Positions 7,686 to 17,040 of a stretch of DNA of 64,000 nucleotides are shown in pieces. The stretch spans positions 868,001-932,000 of the forward strand of contig NZ_LR590470.1 of the NCBI RefSeq assembly GCF_901472535.1, given 5' to 3'. The first letter of the stretch is position 1. Each line of letters starts with the position of its first letter. Position numbers and translations under genes: made by a program. The notes beneath the pieces are model-generated. The model ran no database searches. It had not been told where the DNA came from and saw only the letters and a list, made by a program, of their open reading frames with translations. The stretch comes from Sphingobacterium daejeonense (lineage in GTDB: Bacteria > Bacteroidota > Bacteroidia > Sphingobacteriales > Sphingobacteriaceae).

Positions 7686-8552
7686 CTACCTCCCGCGTTT
7701 GTTACCTGTTTCTTGCTCCGGTTCTTGTACCCAAGGTTGTTCGGGCTGTGCCGCCTGTGACGTTGCCCTGTCCTGTGCTGGAGATTGTTGACTTTCTACG
7801 GCTTTTGCTCTGGCTTTTTCCGGGAATATGACCTCATCGCGTATCTCGATCATATTTTTGTCGTAGACATTAAGTCTCTTTATCTGGGGGTTGGCAGCGA
7901 TGGCTACTGGGACGGTTTTCTTTCCGATGACCATTTCACCATGGTAGTAGTTACCATTTTGCAGGGTGATGATTGCTTCCTTTAACTTTTCCGGTGTGTC
8001 GAGTCCCTTAAGTGGATATTTTCCGAGTGTCTCGACAAGGTCAAAGCCATATTCCGGCCGGAATGTACGAAGTGGATGATTGCCATAGGCATCGGTGATA
8101 TCGAGGCTGAGTTTGAACCATATAGGGGTCTTCTCTGACGGCACACCCTGTTGCTGATTTTCTTCTCTACTGCGCGGATAGACCTCTTTTTTAAAGGAAA
8201 GCCCGGAGAGCAATTTGTGTGCCTGCAACGCAGTAACGCGGTGATCCCTTGCCAGATCAAAGTTCTGTGACCGTGGAGCAGTGCTTTTTGCCTGTGTCAG
8301 CATAACGTCGTAGTTGTTCAGAAAATACATGTCGCTGTCCTTGGAGCGGTTGAAATTGAACCAAAAGGAAAGGTGATCCGTTTTTGGTGCGTTGATGTCC
8401 GTGGTATCGAGTGGCCTGCGCTGGCTGGTGATGCCGAGGTTGAATTTGGGTATCTCGCGCCTGATAGCGGTCTCGAGAACGTCATTCAGTTTTGTGCCAA
8501 AGCCGAGTCCCTCAAGCGTTTTCTTCAGGTACTCCAGGTTGTTCTCATTCAT
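7686..8552 (-). CDS. Conjugative-element protein of unknown function
   Basis: A 288-residue soluble protein starting MNENNLEYLKKTLEGLGFG. The central region (NYDVMLTQAKSTAPRSQNFD, AYGNHPLRTFRPEYGFDLVE) is globular. The last 45 residues are low-complexity and rich in Q, P, A and E. Within it, NGNYYHGEMVIGKKTVPVAI resembles segments in DUF3945/DUF4099-type element proteins, and a recognisable member of that family lies two genes upstream. It ends two bases before the next start. No catalytic motif is visible. Confidence 0.6.
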   Translation of the reverse strand: MNENNLEYLKKTLEGLGFGTKLNDVLETAIRREIPKFNLGITSQRRPLDTTDINAPKTDHLSFWFNFNRSKDSDMYFLNNYDVMLTQAKSTAPRSQNFDLARDHRVTALQAHKLLSGLSFKKEVYPRSREENQQQGVPSEKTPIWFKLSLDITDAYGNHPLRTFRPEYGFDLVETLGKYPLKGLDTPEKLKEAIITLQNGNYYHGEMVIGKKTVPVAIAANPQIKRLNVYDKNMIEIRDEVIFPEKARAKAVESQQSPAQDRATSQAAQPEQPWVQEPEQETGNKRGR

Positions 8553-8593
8553 GATAATTTGATTTTAAGATTAGAAAAATTGTTATAGTAGGT

Positions 8594-8908
8594 TCAGAAT
8601 AGCCTCATTTGTCCACGTGTTGGGGGATTGTAGCCATTGTCAAGAGCGAGGTGCTCTCCAATAGCGGTAACCAGCTCTTCGATTGTTTTGTAATCTGTTT
8701 CTTCGAGCGCCTTCGTATGGAAAAAATGAGATCGGTATCCGGTTTCGCTGATGACATAAGATTCTGCCCGGTACTCGATGTGACTGATCAAGGGGTCTTT
8801 TTGATTTTCCCGCTTTTCAGGCCAATAGAATTTATAGTCGACCTGTACAGGGAAACCAAAAACATCAATTTCGAGGGAGATATTCTGCTTAAAATGTTCC
8901 GGTATCAT
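8594..8908 (-). CDS. Small hypothetical element protein
   Basis: A 104-residue soluble protein starting MIPEHFKQNISLEIDVFGFP. It is predicted to be mostly beta strands followed by a helix (TDYKTIEELVTAIGEHLAL). It lies between the toprim-like and 288-residue genes in the leftward operon. The family is not recognised. Confidence 0.55.
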   Translation of the reverse strand: MIPEHFKQNISLEIDVFGFPVQVDYKFYWPEKRENQKDPLISHIEYRAESYVISETGYRSHFFHTKALEETDYKTIEELVTAIGEHLALDNGYNPPTRGQMRLF

Positions 8909-8924
8909 TTTTTATCAATTAGCT

Positions 8925-9488
8925 TCATAAAGCCCTTTTTCGGTGGGCTAACATTGTCGTAAAGGAGATATGGGCGTGTGGCTTGATCGTGCGAAACGCG
9001 GAACGAAATCCACTGAGCATACGGAAACGGTGCAGGGAGAATTCAGGTTCGGGAATGCTGAATTCCTTATCCCGGTAGTGGATGTTTACCATATCCTTGG
9101 CATAATCAAAATTGGCATCCCGGCCCGTAAGCCAGAGAGCGACTTTGCAATCCAGCACTTTTCCGCATAAATCATCATCGAAAACGCCTATTGTCCTTGC
9201 ATTGGGCAATTGATTTTTCAGTTCCTGTACTTGCCCGGAGGTTGGTTGAAACCCTATAGCACTGAATGCACAGCTGCCCGGCCTTTGTAACCATATGGGC
9301 TGGAAATAGCAGAAACAGAGCGCATCCAGGGCGGAGTAGAATAACAGGTGCTGTCTGACCATAACCGGTTGAAGAAGCCCGGCGATACCCTTCTGCGGTA
9401 AAAATGACCATGATCCTTGCACTGTTTTTTCCAGCCACGGGGTAAAGAAATCCAGTACTTTCTGATCGATACTTCCACTTTCATGCAT
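8925..9488 (-). CDS. Toprim-like domain protein
   Basis: A 187-residue protein starting MHESGSIDQKVLDFFTPWL. The middle resembles a toprim fold: FYSALDALCFCYFQ near residue 50 (where active toprims carry a glutamate), a CAFSAIGFQPTSGQ loop, and IGVFDDDLCGK near residue 102, which supplies a D-x-D. The usual glutamate is absent (FYSALDA), so catalysis is doubtful. It sits six bases downstream of the DUF3945/4099-type gene in the operon. It may be a nucleic-acid-binding accessory protein, but this is inference. Confidence 0.5.
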   Translation of the reverse strand: MHESGSIDQKVLDFFTPWLEKTVQGSWSFLPQKGIAGLLQPVMVRQHLLFYSALDALCFCYFQPIWLQRPGSCAFSAIGFQPTSGQVQELKNQLPNARTIGVFDDDLCGKVLDCKVALWLTGRDANFDYAKDMVNIHYRDKEFSIPEPEFSLHRFRMLSGFRSAFRTIKPHAHISFTTMLAHRKRAL

Positions 9489-9493
9489 AATGT

Positions 9494-10282
9494 TTACCGG
9501 GAGTAGCCTTTCCTAGACACCTGTTGTTCCTGTTCATTTTCCTGTTGGTAGATGGGTGCCTGCCTTGTGCGCTGTGCCTGTTGCATGTCCAGCAGTGCTC
9601 TCTGGTAACCCTCCGTGTACGCATCTTTCTGCGCACTTTTGTTACCGAAGAGGTTTCGCAGACCACGGAGCAGTAAATAGGAAATTCCTCCATCGAGAAT
9701 CAGCGAATACATGAGAGCCTCCCTGTTGGAAGTGACTCCACTCCGGCTACTGGCACGACGTTGAAGGCGTGTGCCATCGGTGAGCTGCACAACATCGCCG
9801 TTACGATACTGTTCTTTCTGAAGTTCAGAAAGAGTTTCGCCATTGATTTTTGATGGCACCCGTACCTTTTGGGGATCTGATGAGATGAATTCCCGAGTCT
9901 CCGGATCGTACTCAATAAGCCATGTTTTTTTCTTTCCGTCCCCTCCCTGATAAGTTTTCAGGACATGGGTTAGCGTTCCCTGTTCAAGTTGGTCTGCTTC
10001 TACATCCAAAAGCATCGGGTGTTTCTTGACATCGCGGTAGATAGGATGAAGCTGTAACGACATATGTCCATTGGCATCACGTTGAAGTGATAGTTTGGCA
10101 TCCATTTTTTGGATATGGATACCGTCGCCATGTATGTCACGCAGCGTAATTAGATCTGTCCTATGCCCTGCAAGAAGGGCATCGATGTCTTCTTCAGAAA
10201 GGTCAGGTTTGCCATTTTTCATCAGACCGAGTTTCCGTAGATCTCCAATAGGGATATCACTTTCTCTAAATTGATTTTCCAT
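9494..10282 (-). CDS. DUF3945/DUF4099-type conjugative element protein
   Basis: 262 residues from the ATG at 10282 (MENQFRESDIPIGDLRKLGL). An upstream in-frame start would read across the peptidase gene and is rejected. The order DLRKLGLMKNGKPDLSEEDI, LLAGHRTDLITLRDI, MDAKLSLQRDANGHMSLQLH and ISSDPQKVRVPSKINGETL is typical of the DUF3945/DUF4099 repeats of Bacteroidota transfer elements, whose role is unknown. A hydrophobic segment (ALMYSLILDGGISYLLL) lies near residue 185 and a Q-rich tail follows. A larger member of this family is at 59379-60857. Confidence 0.7.
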   Translation of the reverse strand: MENQFRESDIPIGDLRKLGLMKNGKPDLSEEDIDALLAGHRTDLITLRDIHGDGIHIQKMDAKLSLQRDANGHMSLQLHPIYRDVKKHPMLLDVEADQLEQGTLTHVLKTYQGGDGKKKTWLIEYDPETREFISSDPQKVRVPSKINGETLSELQKEQYRNGDVVQLTDGTRLQRRASSRSGVTSNREALMYSLILDGGISYLLLRGLRNLFGNKSAQKDAYTEGYQRALLDMQQAQRTRQAPIYQQENEQEQQVSRKGYSR

Positions 10283-10292
10283 AAAAATTTGA

Positions 10293-10889
10293 TTAATGTT
10301 CGTTTTCGATATGTTGCAAAATTCTGCGCAGGAACTTCCACGGGTCGATGTAGATACCGTTGCTGCGGATACTGAAGTGCAGGTGTTCCCCTGTCGTCCG
10401 CCCGGATTTACCCGTAATGCCCACGGGATAACCTGCGGCGATAGCTTGTCCATTCTTTACCGTTACCCGTGACAGGTGTCCGTAGACGCTGTGCACAAAG
10501 CCATGGTCAATACATACGTAGTTACCAAGGTTTCTGTGATAACCTGTGGATTCGACCGTTCCCTCCATGATGCTACGGACGATCCCTGCCCGGGTGGCAA
10601 GGTCGATTCCATTATGAAAGTCCCGCTTTCCGGTAATTGGATGCTTGCGCCACCCAAACTTTGAAGTCATTCTATATTCAGTCAAAGGCATGATTACATT
10701 CAATGTTGGTAGTTCGGGCAGAGGTTTGATACTGTCCAATGTCAAAGGAGAGGTCTCCGGTATATCTGGGTGCGGAATGGATATCTCCGGTGGATAAAGC
10801 GCGATATGTTTGGGCTGTACCTGCTGGGCTAAGACGATCTGGCATATGAGTAGCAATATTGAGGCAGTGAATGCAGTCCGTCTGACCAT
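10293..10889 (-). CDS. M23-family peptidoglycan endopeptidase
   Basis: 198 residues from the ATG at 10889 (MVRRTAFTASILLLICQIVL), with a signal peptide cleaved near AQQ. The LytM-type zinc peptidase domain follows a proline-rich linker. Zinc ligands are seen in FHNGIDLA and GEHLHFSI, with GHLSRV between them. Such enzymes cut peptide crosslinks to open the wall for the conjugation channel. The start overlaps the end of the upstream gene at 10892 within three bases, suggesting coupled translation. I am confident of the family. The role in transfer follows from context. Confidence 0.85.
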   Translation of the reverse strand: MVRRTAFTASILLLICQIVLAQQVQPKHIALYPPEISIPHPDIPETSPLTLDSIKPLPELPTLNVIMPLTEYRMTSKFGWRKHPITGKRDFHNGIDLATRAGIVRSIMEGTVESTGYHRNLGNYVCIDHGFVHSVYGHLSRVTVKNGQAIAAGYPVGITGKSGRTTGEHLHFSIRSNGIYIDPWKFLRRILQHIENEH

Positions 10890-10891
10890 AG

Positions 10892-11303
10892 TCAACGCCC
10901 GACTCCTTTCCCCGGTGTTTGATCTGGAGTCCGCTCTATTATGTCCCGTAAGGTTTCTGTAGCTATATCAAGGGCTTTTTTTACTCCTTACAACCATGGC
11001 CAGCGCGTCGAATTGTTCTGCCTGTACACCAGATTCACCCATTAAGATCAGTCGAAAAAGAATTTTAGTATCCCTAAAATTCAAGTTTTTGGTGTTTGCA
11101 TCGTGGATTATATCACCGTATGGTTTCATTGTCCTCAGTGCGTTTGCGGGATATAGTTCAGTCCATCGGTTTTCAAATTCGACTTCAATAACATCTTCTT
11201 CAAGGTTTATATCTGTGACGATCCCGATCTGTGCAAGTCCGTGTGTGAAATAGGTGTGCAATGAGGGATCAACCATGACGATTTTCCCTTTTAGATCTTC
11301 CAT
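10892..11303 (-). pseudogene. Element paralog family (VMVxP proteins), distant member, one frameshift
   Basis: Starts MEDLKGKIVMVDPSLHTYFT. After SKK the frame stops. Shortening the seven-T run at 10976-10982 by one base continues it as ALDIATETLRDIIERTPDQT and ends KGVGR. This matches the layout of the three paralogs at 13.4-14.9 kb (N-terminal VMVHP, an SH3-like strand-rich half, a short helical C-terminal part, ending GRGR). The N-terminal half (GIVTDINLEEDVIEVEFENR) looks like a small beta-barrel. The function is unknown. Its conservation across four copies in one operon suggests a structural or regulatory transfer role. Confidence 0.6.
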
Positions 11304-11326
11304 ATTCTTAAGTATTTAAGTTAAAA

Positions 11327-13367
11327 TCATTTTGTGAATCCCGGACGCATGGAACCTTTGCCATGCGGTGCAGGTTTCGGTGGCGTTGCAGGCTTGAACT
11401 GTGATACGACTTTCTTTACCTCGTCGTTGATTCGGAAGAAATTCTGTAGTAGTATTTCCTCCTTACGGTCTCCGAAATCGTAAAAAGTAGGAAGTTCAGG
11501 ATAGGCTTCTTCCTCTTGGCGGATTGCATCAAGATCAAGGTCAATGCGGCAGTTGACTGCCGTAGTTTCGAATTTTCCGGTATATTCTTCAACGGCGTCG
11601 TTAGCCAGCAAACCAACCATTTCCCCCGCTTTCAATGAGGCAATCTTGCCTGCCGGAATAAGTGGTTCAAGTTTCTCACTAAGAGAAAGTGATGTTTTTG
11701 TCCGGTCGATGGAAAGGCTTTCGCCCATCTGTTTTACTTTTCCAAAAAGGCGTTCCATCCATTCGAGCCCGTCCTTATCACGGATAGATCCGCTGAGGAT
11801 ATTTCCTACAATCGAGGTAATCGTATCTGCCGTTTCCTTGCCGTATTGTTGCCTGAACATGGTCAATCCCTGCACCCCCAAGATGGCCGAAACTCTATTA
11901 CTTCTCGCCTGGGAAATGATGTCCTGAACTTTGTACAGGTATAAAGTTGGAGCCTCATCCACCACCAAACCCACCGGAATATTGCCCCTTGTGTTGATCA
12001 GTTTGGTAATCCTGTTGATGACTACGGAATAGGATGCGGAGTTGGTGCTCTGCGTATTCGGATTGCTCGCCAATATCAGTATAGATGGTGCCTTGGGGTT
12101 ACTGATCTTGAGGTCAAAATCATCTCCTGAGAATACCCAAAAGGTTTCCTTAGTGGCCAGGCGACTAATAAATATCTTGAGCGTTCCTACCTGTCCCTCA
12201 AGCTGATCAAATGCGCGAGCCTTGTATGCTGTCATGAAGGGCGAGAGAAGGGAATGAAGCTCCTTGTTGCTAAATAACACCGTAAAGATCTCCTCGTAAG
12301 AACGGTTAAGGAAAGCCAGTACATGAGGAAAACTGGAATATCTGCCTCCCTCGTGTTTGCTAAAAAAGTAAATACAGGCCGCCAAAAAGTTGACCGCTGA
12401 TTGCGTGAAAAACTGGTCGCTCCCGGACGCCTTGTCGCCTTTTTTCATCGCCTCCACCAACGCTTCCGCCGTTTCAGAAGCTTCAGCTAAGGTCTGCAAG
12501 TAATCACTTCGCCAAGGGTTGATGCGTCTACTTTTCTCCGGCTCGTTCAGGTTGATGACATGAAAACCATAACCCTTGCATTTTCCCTTTTGCTTTGCAA
12601 GAAGATAATGGTAATAGGTAACCTGTCCAAGATCCGGAAACTTGAAGTCGAATACACAGAGTGTCCATTCCAATGCTACCAGTTGGCGAATGATCGGCAT
12701 AAAAATCGAAAAGCTCTTACCCGATCCAGGGGTACCGATCACGAGCACCCCCTAAATAAATTCTCCAGCACGATGAATCCCTTGCGCACCTTTTTCTTAA
12801 AATAAAATAACATAGGGATATTAACAGCGTAAGGTGTGACCTTGGGTTTGGTGGGCTGCATGAAGGATTCTTCTTCTACGTTCCATTTATCCTTACCAAG
12901 CCCAGAGCTGATAATCTTGGACACATTGTCCATGGCGATGTGGAGCAGAAGAGCGCCTGCAATGCTACAAACAATATACCCCAGATCGTACCAGCTTGTG
13001 TAAGGCAATGGCCAGTTTGCCTGTTTGCCATAAAACCAGAGGCTTGCCGGAAGCAACAGTAATCCTGCTGTGAGCGGATAGGCTATGGCATTTTTTGGAT
13101 TGAGGGTCTTTCTGCTTTCGGCTGAGCGTACCGATGGACACAAGGCATATTAAGAGCAACGTAAACAGCTTACTGTTGAATGGGTAATGGTAGATTACAA
13201 TCCGAGCCATACGCTCAAGGAAGTGCGAAAATCCATAACGCTCGCTGAGCGGACTGGTTACGATCTTTTCGGCATAGATGAACATTAGGATATCGATCCC
13301 TACGGCGAGATAAATGCAGAATTGCAGGAAAACGGTGCATCGCCTGCTGTTCTTTAGTTTCCTCCAT
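11327..13367 (-). pseudogene. Type IV coupling protein (VirD4/TraG type), three frameshifts
   Basis: About 680 residues starting MEETKEQQAMHR at 13367. Coupling proteins are membrane ATPases that bring the relaxase-DNA complex to the secretion channel. Two or more N-terminal membrane segments are followed by Walker A GTPGSGKS, FDFKFPDLGQ, and Walker B VGLVVDEAPTL, then a C-terminal proline-rich tail. The reading frame changes near 13330 (TTTT for TTT), near 13120, and at the five-C run 12748-12752, which needs a sixth base just before Walker A. No in-frame nonsense codons were seen, which points to length errors rather than old decay. Confidence 0.85.
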
Positions 13368-13443
13368 AGTAATTTGATTTTGAATATTGGAAGAGGGTTT
13401 CCCTCTCTTCCATGGATAGGGGGGTTAGAATTGCGGCAATCTG

Positions 13444-13876
13444 TTATCGGCCTCTGCCAGGACTTTGCTCAAAGTCGAATCTGTCTGTCCGAAACTCGAT
13501 CCAATCTTCGACGCTGAATATGATAGCCTTAGAAATATTTTCATGTGTCATTGCCCAATCAAGCGCCTCCTGCTGGTGTTCCGGTTTTCCGGTTGAATGA
13601 AGCTGATACAATTCTAAAATATCGACGACTTCTGAAGCCTGCATATCGAATATTTTCAATATCAGCACGTAACTTATCCACTACGAGTTCCGGGGGAATG
13701 AGCATTAATAGGGCATCGGTACTATAAAGGCCTATTGCATCATTTTTGAACCGAACATAAGCAGCACGGCCTTCATCGACGATATGGGTAATTGTCCCCA
13801 AGTGTCCTTGCTTATTTGCGGGATCTTGGTCAGCTCAGGATGTACCATCACCTGTACGCCAACTAAGTCTTTCATA
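13444..13876 (-). pseudogene. VMVHP-family element protein, copy A, two frameshifts
   Basis: Starts MKDLVGVQVMVHPELT at 13876 and ends FDFEQSPGRGR. Two length differences break it. At 13828-13829 GG should be GGG, as in copy B. Near 13653-13656 TTTT should be TTT. Repaired, it is about 144 residues and closely matches copy B at 14002-14433. The N-terminal half (GHLGTITHIVDEGRAAYVRF) is strand-rich like a small beta-barrel, and the C-terminal half is helical. The function is unknown. Confidence 0.65.
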
Positions 13877-14001
13877 TTATTTCTGATTTAGGATAGCTGG
13901 AAGAGAAGGTTTCTTCCATTCTATAGGTTTGAGGAGTTAAAAAATTTTGTGAGGGTTTCCCCTCTCTACCATGGATAGGAGATTTAGAATTTAGGGATCT
14001 G

Positions 14002-14433
14002 TTATCGGCCTCTGCCCGGACTTTGCTCAAAGTGGAATCTTTCTTTCAGAAACTCGATCCAGTCTTTAACGCTGAATATTATAGCTTTGGAAATTTTATC
14101 ATGTGACATTGCCCAATTAAGCGCCTCCCGCTGAGCTCCCGGTCTCCCGGATGTGTGGTGTAGATACATTTCTAAAATATCGGCGACATCCGTGACATCC
14201 ATATCGGATATATCTATATCGGCACGTAACTTATCTACTGCGAGTTCCGGGGGAATGAGCATCAACAGGGCATCGGTGCTGTAAAGGTCAATTGCATCAT
14301 TGTTGAACTGGACATAAGCAGCGCGGCCTTCATCCACCAGATATGTGATCGTTCCCATGTGCCCTTGCATATTTGCCGGGTCTTGGATCAGGTCAGGATG
14401 TACCATGACCTGTAAGCCAAGTAAGTCTTTCAT
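14002..14433 (-). CDS. VMVHP-family element protein, copy B
   Basis: 143 residues from the ATG at 14433 (MKDLLGLQVMVHPDLIQDPA), the start that aligns with its paralogs. An upstream in-frame ATG at 14475 lies in duplicated flank. The N-terminal strands contain GHMGTITYLVDEGRAAYVQF, then YSTDALLMLIPPELAVDKL. The C-terminal half is helical and ends FHFEQSPGRGR. This is the intact reference for the family of four in this element. No catalytic motif is visible. The neighbours are the coupling protein and TraN. Confidence 0.65.
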   Translation of the reverse strand: MKDLLGLQVMVHPDLIQDPANMQGHMGTITYLVDEGRAAYVQFNNDAIDLYSTDALLMLIPPELAVDKLRADIDISDMDVTDVADILEMYLHHTSGRPGAQREALNWAMSHDKISKAIIFSVKDWIEFLKERFHFEQSPGRGR

Positions 14434-14512
14434 ATTATCTGATTTAGGATAACTGGAAGAGAAGGTCTCTTCCATTCTATAAATTGAAGGATTAAATATT
14501 TTCTGAGGGTCT

Positions 14513-14944
14513 CTACCTACCCCTTCCGGGGTTTTGTTGCTGATCGAGTCTGTCTATTTGAAAATCGATCCAGTCCTGCACCGTGAATACAATTGCCTCG
14601 GATATTACCGGACTTGCCACAGCCAACCTGAGCGCAGTTTCCTGCTTTTCTGGTATTCCAGACTCATTGAGCATGCAAATCCTAAAAATGTCCAGAACTT
14701 CCGAAGCATCCAGATCCATTGCAACTATATCGTTTGGCAAGTCTCCCAATGCGACTTCGGTAGGCATCAACATAAGCAGAGCATCGTTGTTATAGACACC
14801 AAGGTACTCATGGCCAAAGTTGACATAAGATGCACAGTCTTCGTTAAGGGTGCGGCTGATCGTCCCCACGCTTCCTTGCATATTTATCGGGTCTTGGGTC
14901 AGTTTGGGGTGTACCATGACCGTTGTGCCAACTAATTCTTCCAT
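14513..14944 (-). CDS. VMVHP-family element protein, copy C
   Basis: 143 residues from the ATG at 14944 (MEELVGTTVMVHPKLTQDPI). It is diverged from copies A and B but collinear, with GSVGTISRTLNEDCASYVNF, NDALLMLMPTEVALGDLPND and the C-terminal LDQQQNPGRGR. It is the copy nearest TraN and first in the trio's transcription order, so it may be the ancestral gene. The function is unknown. Confidence 0.65.
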   Translation of the reverse strand: MEELVGTTVMVHPKLTQDPINMQGSVGTISRTLNEDCASYVNFGHEYLGVYNNDALLMLMPTEVALGDLPNDIVAMDLDASEVLDIFRICMLNESGIPEKQETALRLAVASPVISEAIVFTVQDWIDFQIDRLDQQQNPGRGR

Positions 14945-14974
14945 ATGTAATTTGTACAAGAGTTAATAATGAGA

Positions 14975-15820
14975 TTAAAAGGTATCGGCGTTGAGTATGT
15001 CCTTGTACCGTATTTTCAGTGTAACTGTCCTTCCGGAAATCTGCTTTTCGGAGAGTTCTACGTTCAGCACTTTATTTGCCGGAAAGGTTGCTTTTTTCAA
15101 AACGTAGATGTTCCGGTAGTTCTTTTTGAACGAGGTGTTCGGATACAGTTGCCATATGGGCTTGATCTCTATAGACTGCACGTTAGTGGCCTTGGTGATT
15201 TTCCTATCCTCTATTTTAAAGCGCATCTCATCGATGTCATAGGACAGATTGGTGGTGTTCCTGTAGGTGATATCGAGCAGTACAAGGTCGCCTATGGTAT
15301 AGACTCCGCCAAGTTCTGCACGAATGCCATAGTTCTCTGTCTTTCGGACAGGTGTTACCTTTCGCTGGGCCAGCATGGACAATGCGTGCCTTCGGAGTTC
15401 GGGCGTAGTGGGATCAATGGGACTATCCAGAGGGCGTGTGTGTGAGGGTAAAATATTGAAACTCGTCACGACACTATTTTCAGAAGCTGACTGGAAAAAC
15501 CATAGCTGATATTGAGCGATGAAGCTTTCTCCGATCACTGTCACTATTCCCAAACTACCGGAGCCAGTAGTCAGTTCTCCATGAGCAGAGTCCGGGAGCA
15601 GCTTTAGCCGTAAGACGTTCGCCTCGGGAAGATCACCCACCACGGCATGGGTGGATATGTCTACATAGCGAATGGGTTCAGGTGAGATAATATGCAGGGA
15701 GGTACTGCTGTCCATAAGGATATCGGGCAATTCATTGCGGGAGGTACTGGCCTTTTCCTGTGCACAGAGTCCGAGTCCCGTAAGCAATAGGAAAAGGGAA
15801 ACAAAGAGTATTTTGTTCAT
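14975..15820 (-). CDS. traN: Conjugative transposon protein TraN
   Basis: 281 residues starting MNKILFVSLFLLLTGLGLCA, with a clear signal peptide. The sequence (SLHIISPEPIRYVDISTHAV, GDLPEANVLRLKLLP, YGIRAELGGVYTIGDLVLLD) matches the TraN/DUF4138 family of Bacteroidota conjugative elements. That family is thought to occupy the VirB9-like, envelope-spanning position. It follows TraM in the order K-L-M-N, as in CTnDOT-type elements, which supports the name. Confidence 0.8.
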   Translation of the reverse strand: MNKILFVSLFLLLTGLGLCAQEKASTSRNELPDILMDSSTSLHIISPEPIRYVDISTHAVVGDLPEANVLRLKLLPDSAHGELTTGSGSLGIVTVIGESFIAQYQLWFFQSASENSVVTSFNILPSHTRPLDSPIDPTTPELRRHALSMLAQRKVTPVRKTENYGIRAELGGVYTIGDLVLLDITYRNTTNLSYDIDEMRFKIEDRKITKATNVQSIEIKPIWQLYPNTSFKKNYRNIYVLKKATFPANKVLNVELSEKQISGRTVTLKIRYKDILNADTF

Positions 15821-15834
15821 GATAAGTGTTGTTT

Positions 15835-17040
15835 TTAATAGTCTTTTTGGTTATTTCTAAGCTGATCGGGATCGATGAGGTACACAAGGGTATTGTACTT
15901 GATCTTAGCCTTGTTCTGGCGGATCATTTTGCTCACGGCCGTGCTGGTCGATTGGAACATTTTCTGTACCATGCTCATCACCAGCTGGCTGTTGTTCTCA
16001 GCCGCCTGCTGCAGGGTGACTCCCTGACTGGCATTGCCGCCCAGATCACGGGTAAATTCCCGGAACGCCGATGCAGGTACATATAATCCGGGCAGTCCGT
16101 CGTGGTCATAGATGGACAGCCTGACCGGGAGGATATGTTGTCCGTTCATAATGGAGGTAACGGTCAGGTTGACACGCTGTCCCGAAAATCCAGATATTTC
16201 GGCATAAATGTAGGTTCCCTTTTTGATGAGGAAGCGTCCGGCCATCATGTCTTCGAGCAGACGGATGCGAAGACGTGATCCGGCGTAACCTTTGATATCC
16301 TGATCCACAATGGCGGTAATGAAGGTTTCCTCATGCTGTGGAGTGACGGTATTGAACACCGCTGCTGTACTGGTAGCCTTTGTGACAGAAAGCTTGGTGT
16401 GCTCCTGACTTTCCTTTTGCGCGAGTTCGGCCTGTCTGAGCCGCTCCTGCTCTGCCCGGTACTCGGGATCGTTAGCCTTGCCCATGCTATCCACCAGTTC
16501 CATCTGGCGTCGAAAAAGTTCCATGGGATCAGGTTGTGGTTCCAGAGCTTTCGCTGGGGCAGCGGTTACTGCCGTGGGCTGGTTCATTTTGGAAAGGGCT
16601 TCTGCCAATGCCCTGTCGTGCGGATCATCGGTGCCTCCGCTGCGTACCTGCGATACGGCGTCGGGAAATCCTGTTCCGGAACCTGAAGAGCCATAACGGT
16701 TCTTCATCGCCCGGTCTATGGAGTCGAGCATTTGTCGCTCACGTTCATTATATAACGTAACAGGTGCTTCGGTGTTGGTCTGTTCCTCCTGTATCGTTCC
16801 GACGGCGGTGTAACCGTCGGCCTGTCGATACTGATTACGATAAGCATCCAGCTTGTCTGCCAATGCCTGGTCGCGTACCTGATCCGATACACCTGCCAGA
16901 CCGGTCTGTAAGGAATCCTCGCCTGCCTGTGGAGCTGTATCCTTGCCAAAGCTACTCTTGTAGACATAGAAGAAGATACAAAGGAAAGGCAACAGGATGA
17001 GCGGTATAACGTACCGCGGTTTTCTGAAATCTATTTTCAT
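15835..17040 (-). CDS. traM: Conjugative transposon protein TraM
   Basis: 401 residues starting MKIDFRKPRYVIPLILLPFL, with one N-terminal membrane segment (about residues 10-28), a long charged, Q/A-rich middle region, and a compact C-terminal domain. The C-terminal region (FITAIVDQDIKGYAGSRLRI, GTYIYAEISGFSGQRVNLTV) resembles the VirB10-like part of the TraM family. It overlaps the upstream TraL-position gene by four bases (ATGA), consistent with coupled translation. It would span the envelope with TraN and TraK. Confidence 0.8.
   Translation of the reverse strand: MKIDFRKPRYVIPLILLPFLCIFFYVYKSSFGKDTAPQAGEDSLQTGLAGVSDQVRDQALADKLDAYRNQYRQADGYTAVGTIQEEQTNTEAPVTLYNERERQMLDSIDRAMKNRYGSSGSGTGFPDAVSQVRSGGTDDPHDRALAEALSKMNQPTAVTAAPAKALEPQPDPMELFRRQMELVDSMGKANDPEYRAEQERLRQAELAQKESQEHTKLSVTKATSTAAVFNTVTPQHEETFITAIVDQDIKGYAGSRLRIRLLEDMMAGRFLIKKGTYIYAEISGFSGQRVNLTVTSIMNGQHILPVRLSIYDHDGLPGLYVPASAFREFTRDLGGNASQGVTLQQAAENNSQLVMSMVQKMFQSTSTAVSKMIRQNKAKIKYNTLVYLIDPDQLRNNQKDY

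Larger units (their letters stand above)
13393..14486 (-). repeat. Tandem duplication of a ~558-bp gene unit
   Basis: Two units, about 13393-13930 and 13951-14486, align along the whole gene and into both flanks. Shared flank sequence includes gatttaggata-ctggaagagaaggt upstream and gagggtttcc...ccatggatagg downstream. A third, more diverged unit follows at 14503-14944. The flank identity shows that whole transcription units were duplicated, not only coding sequence. Confidence 0.75.

Noticed and set aside
10283..10453. N-terminal extension of the DUF3945/4099-type protein at 9494
   Set aside because: The extra 57 residues are the peptidase gene read in another frame. The ATG at 10282 gives the expected family start.
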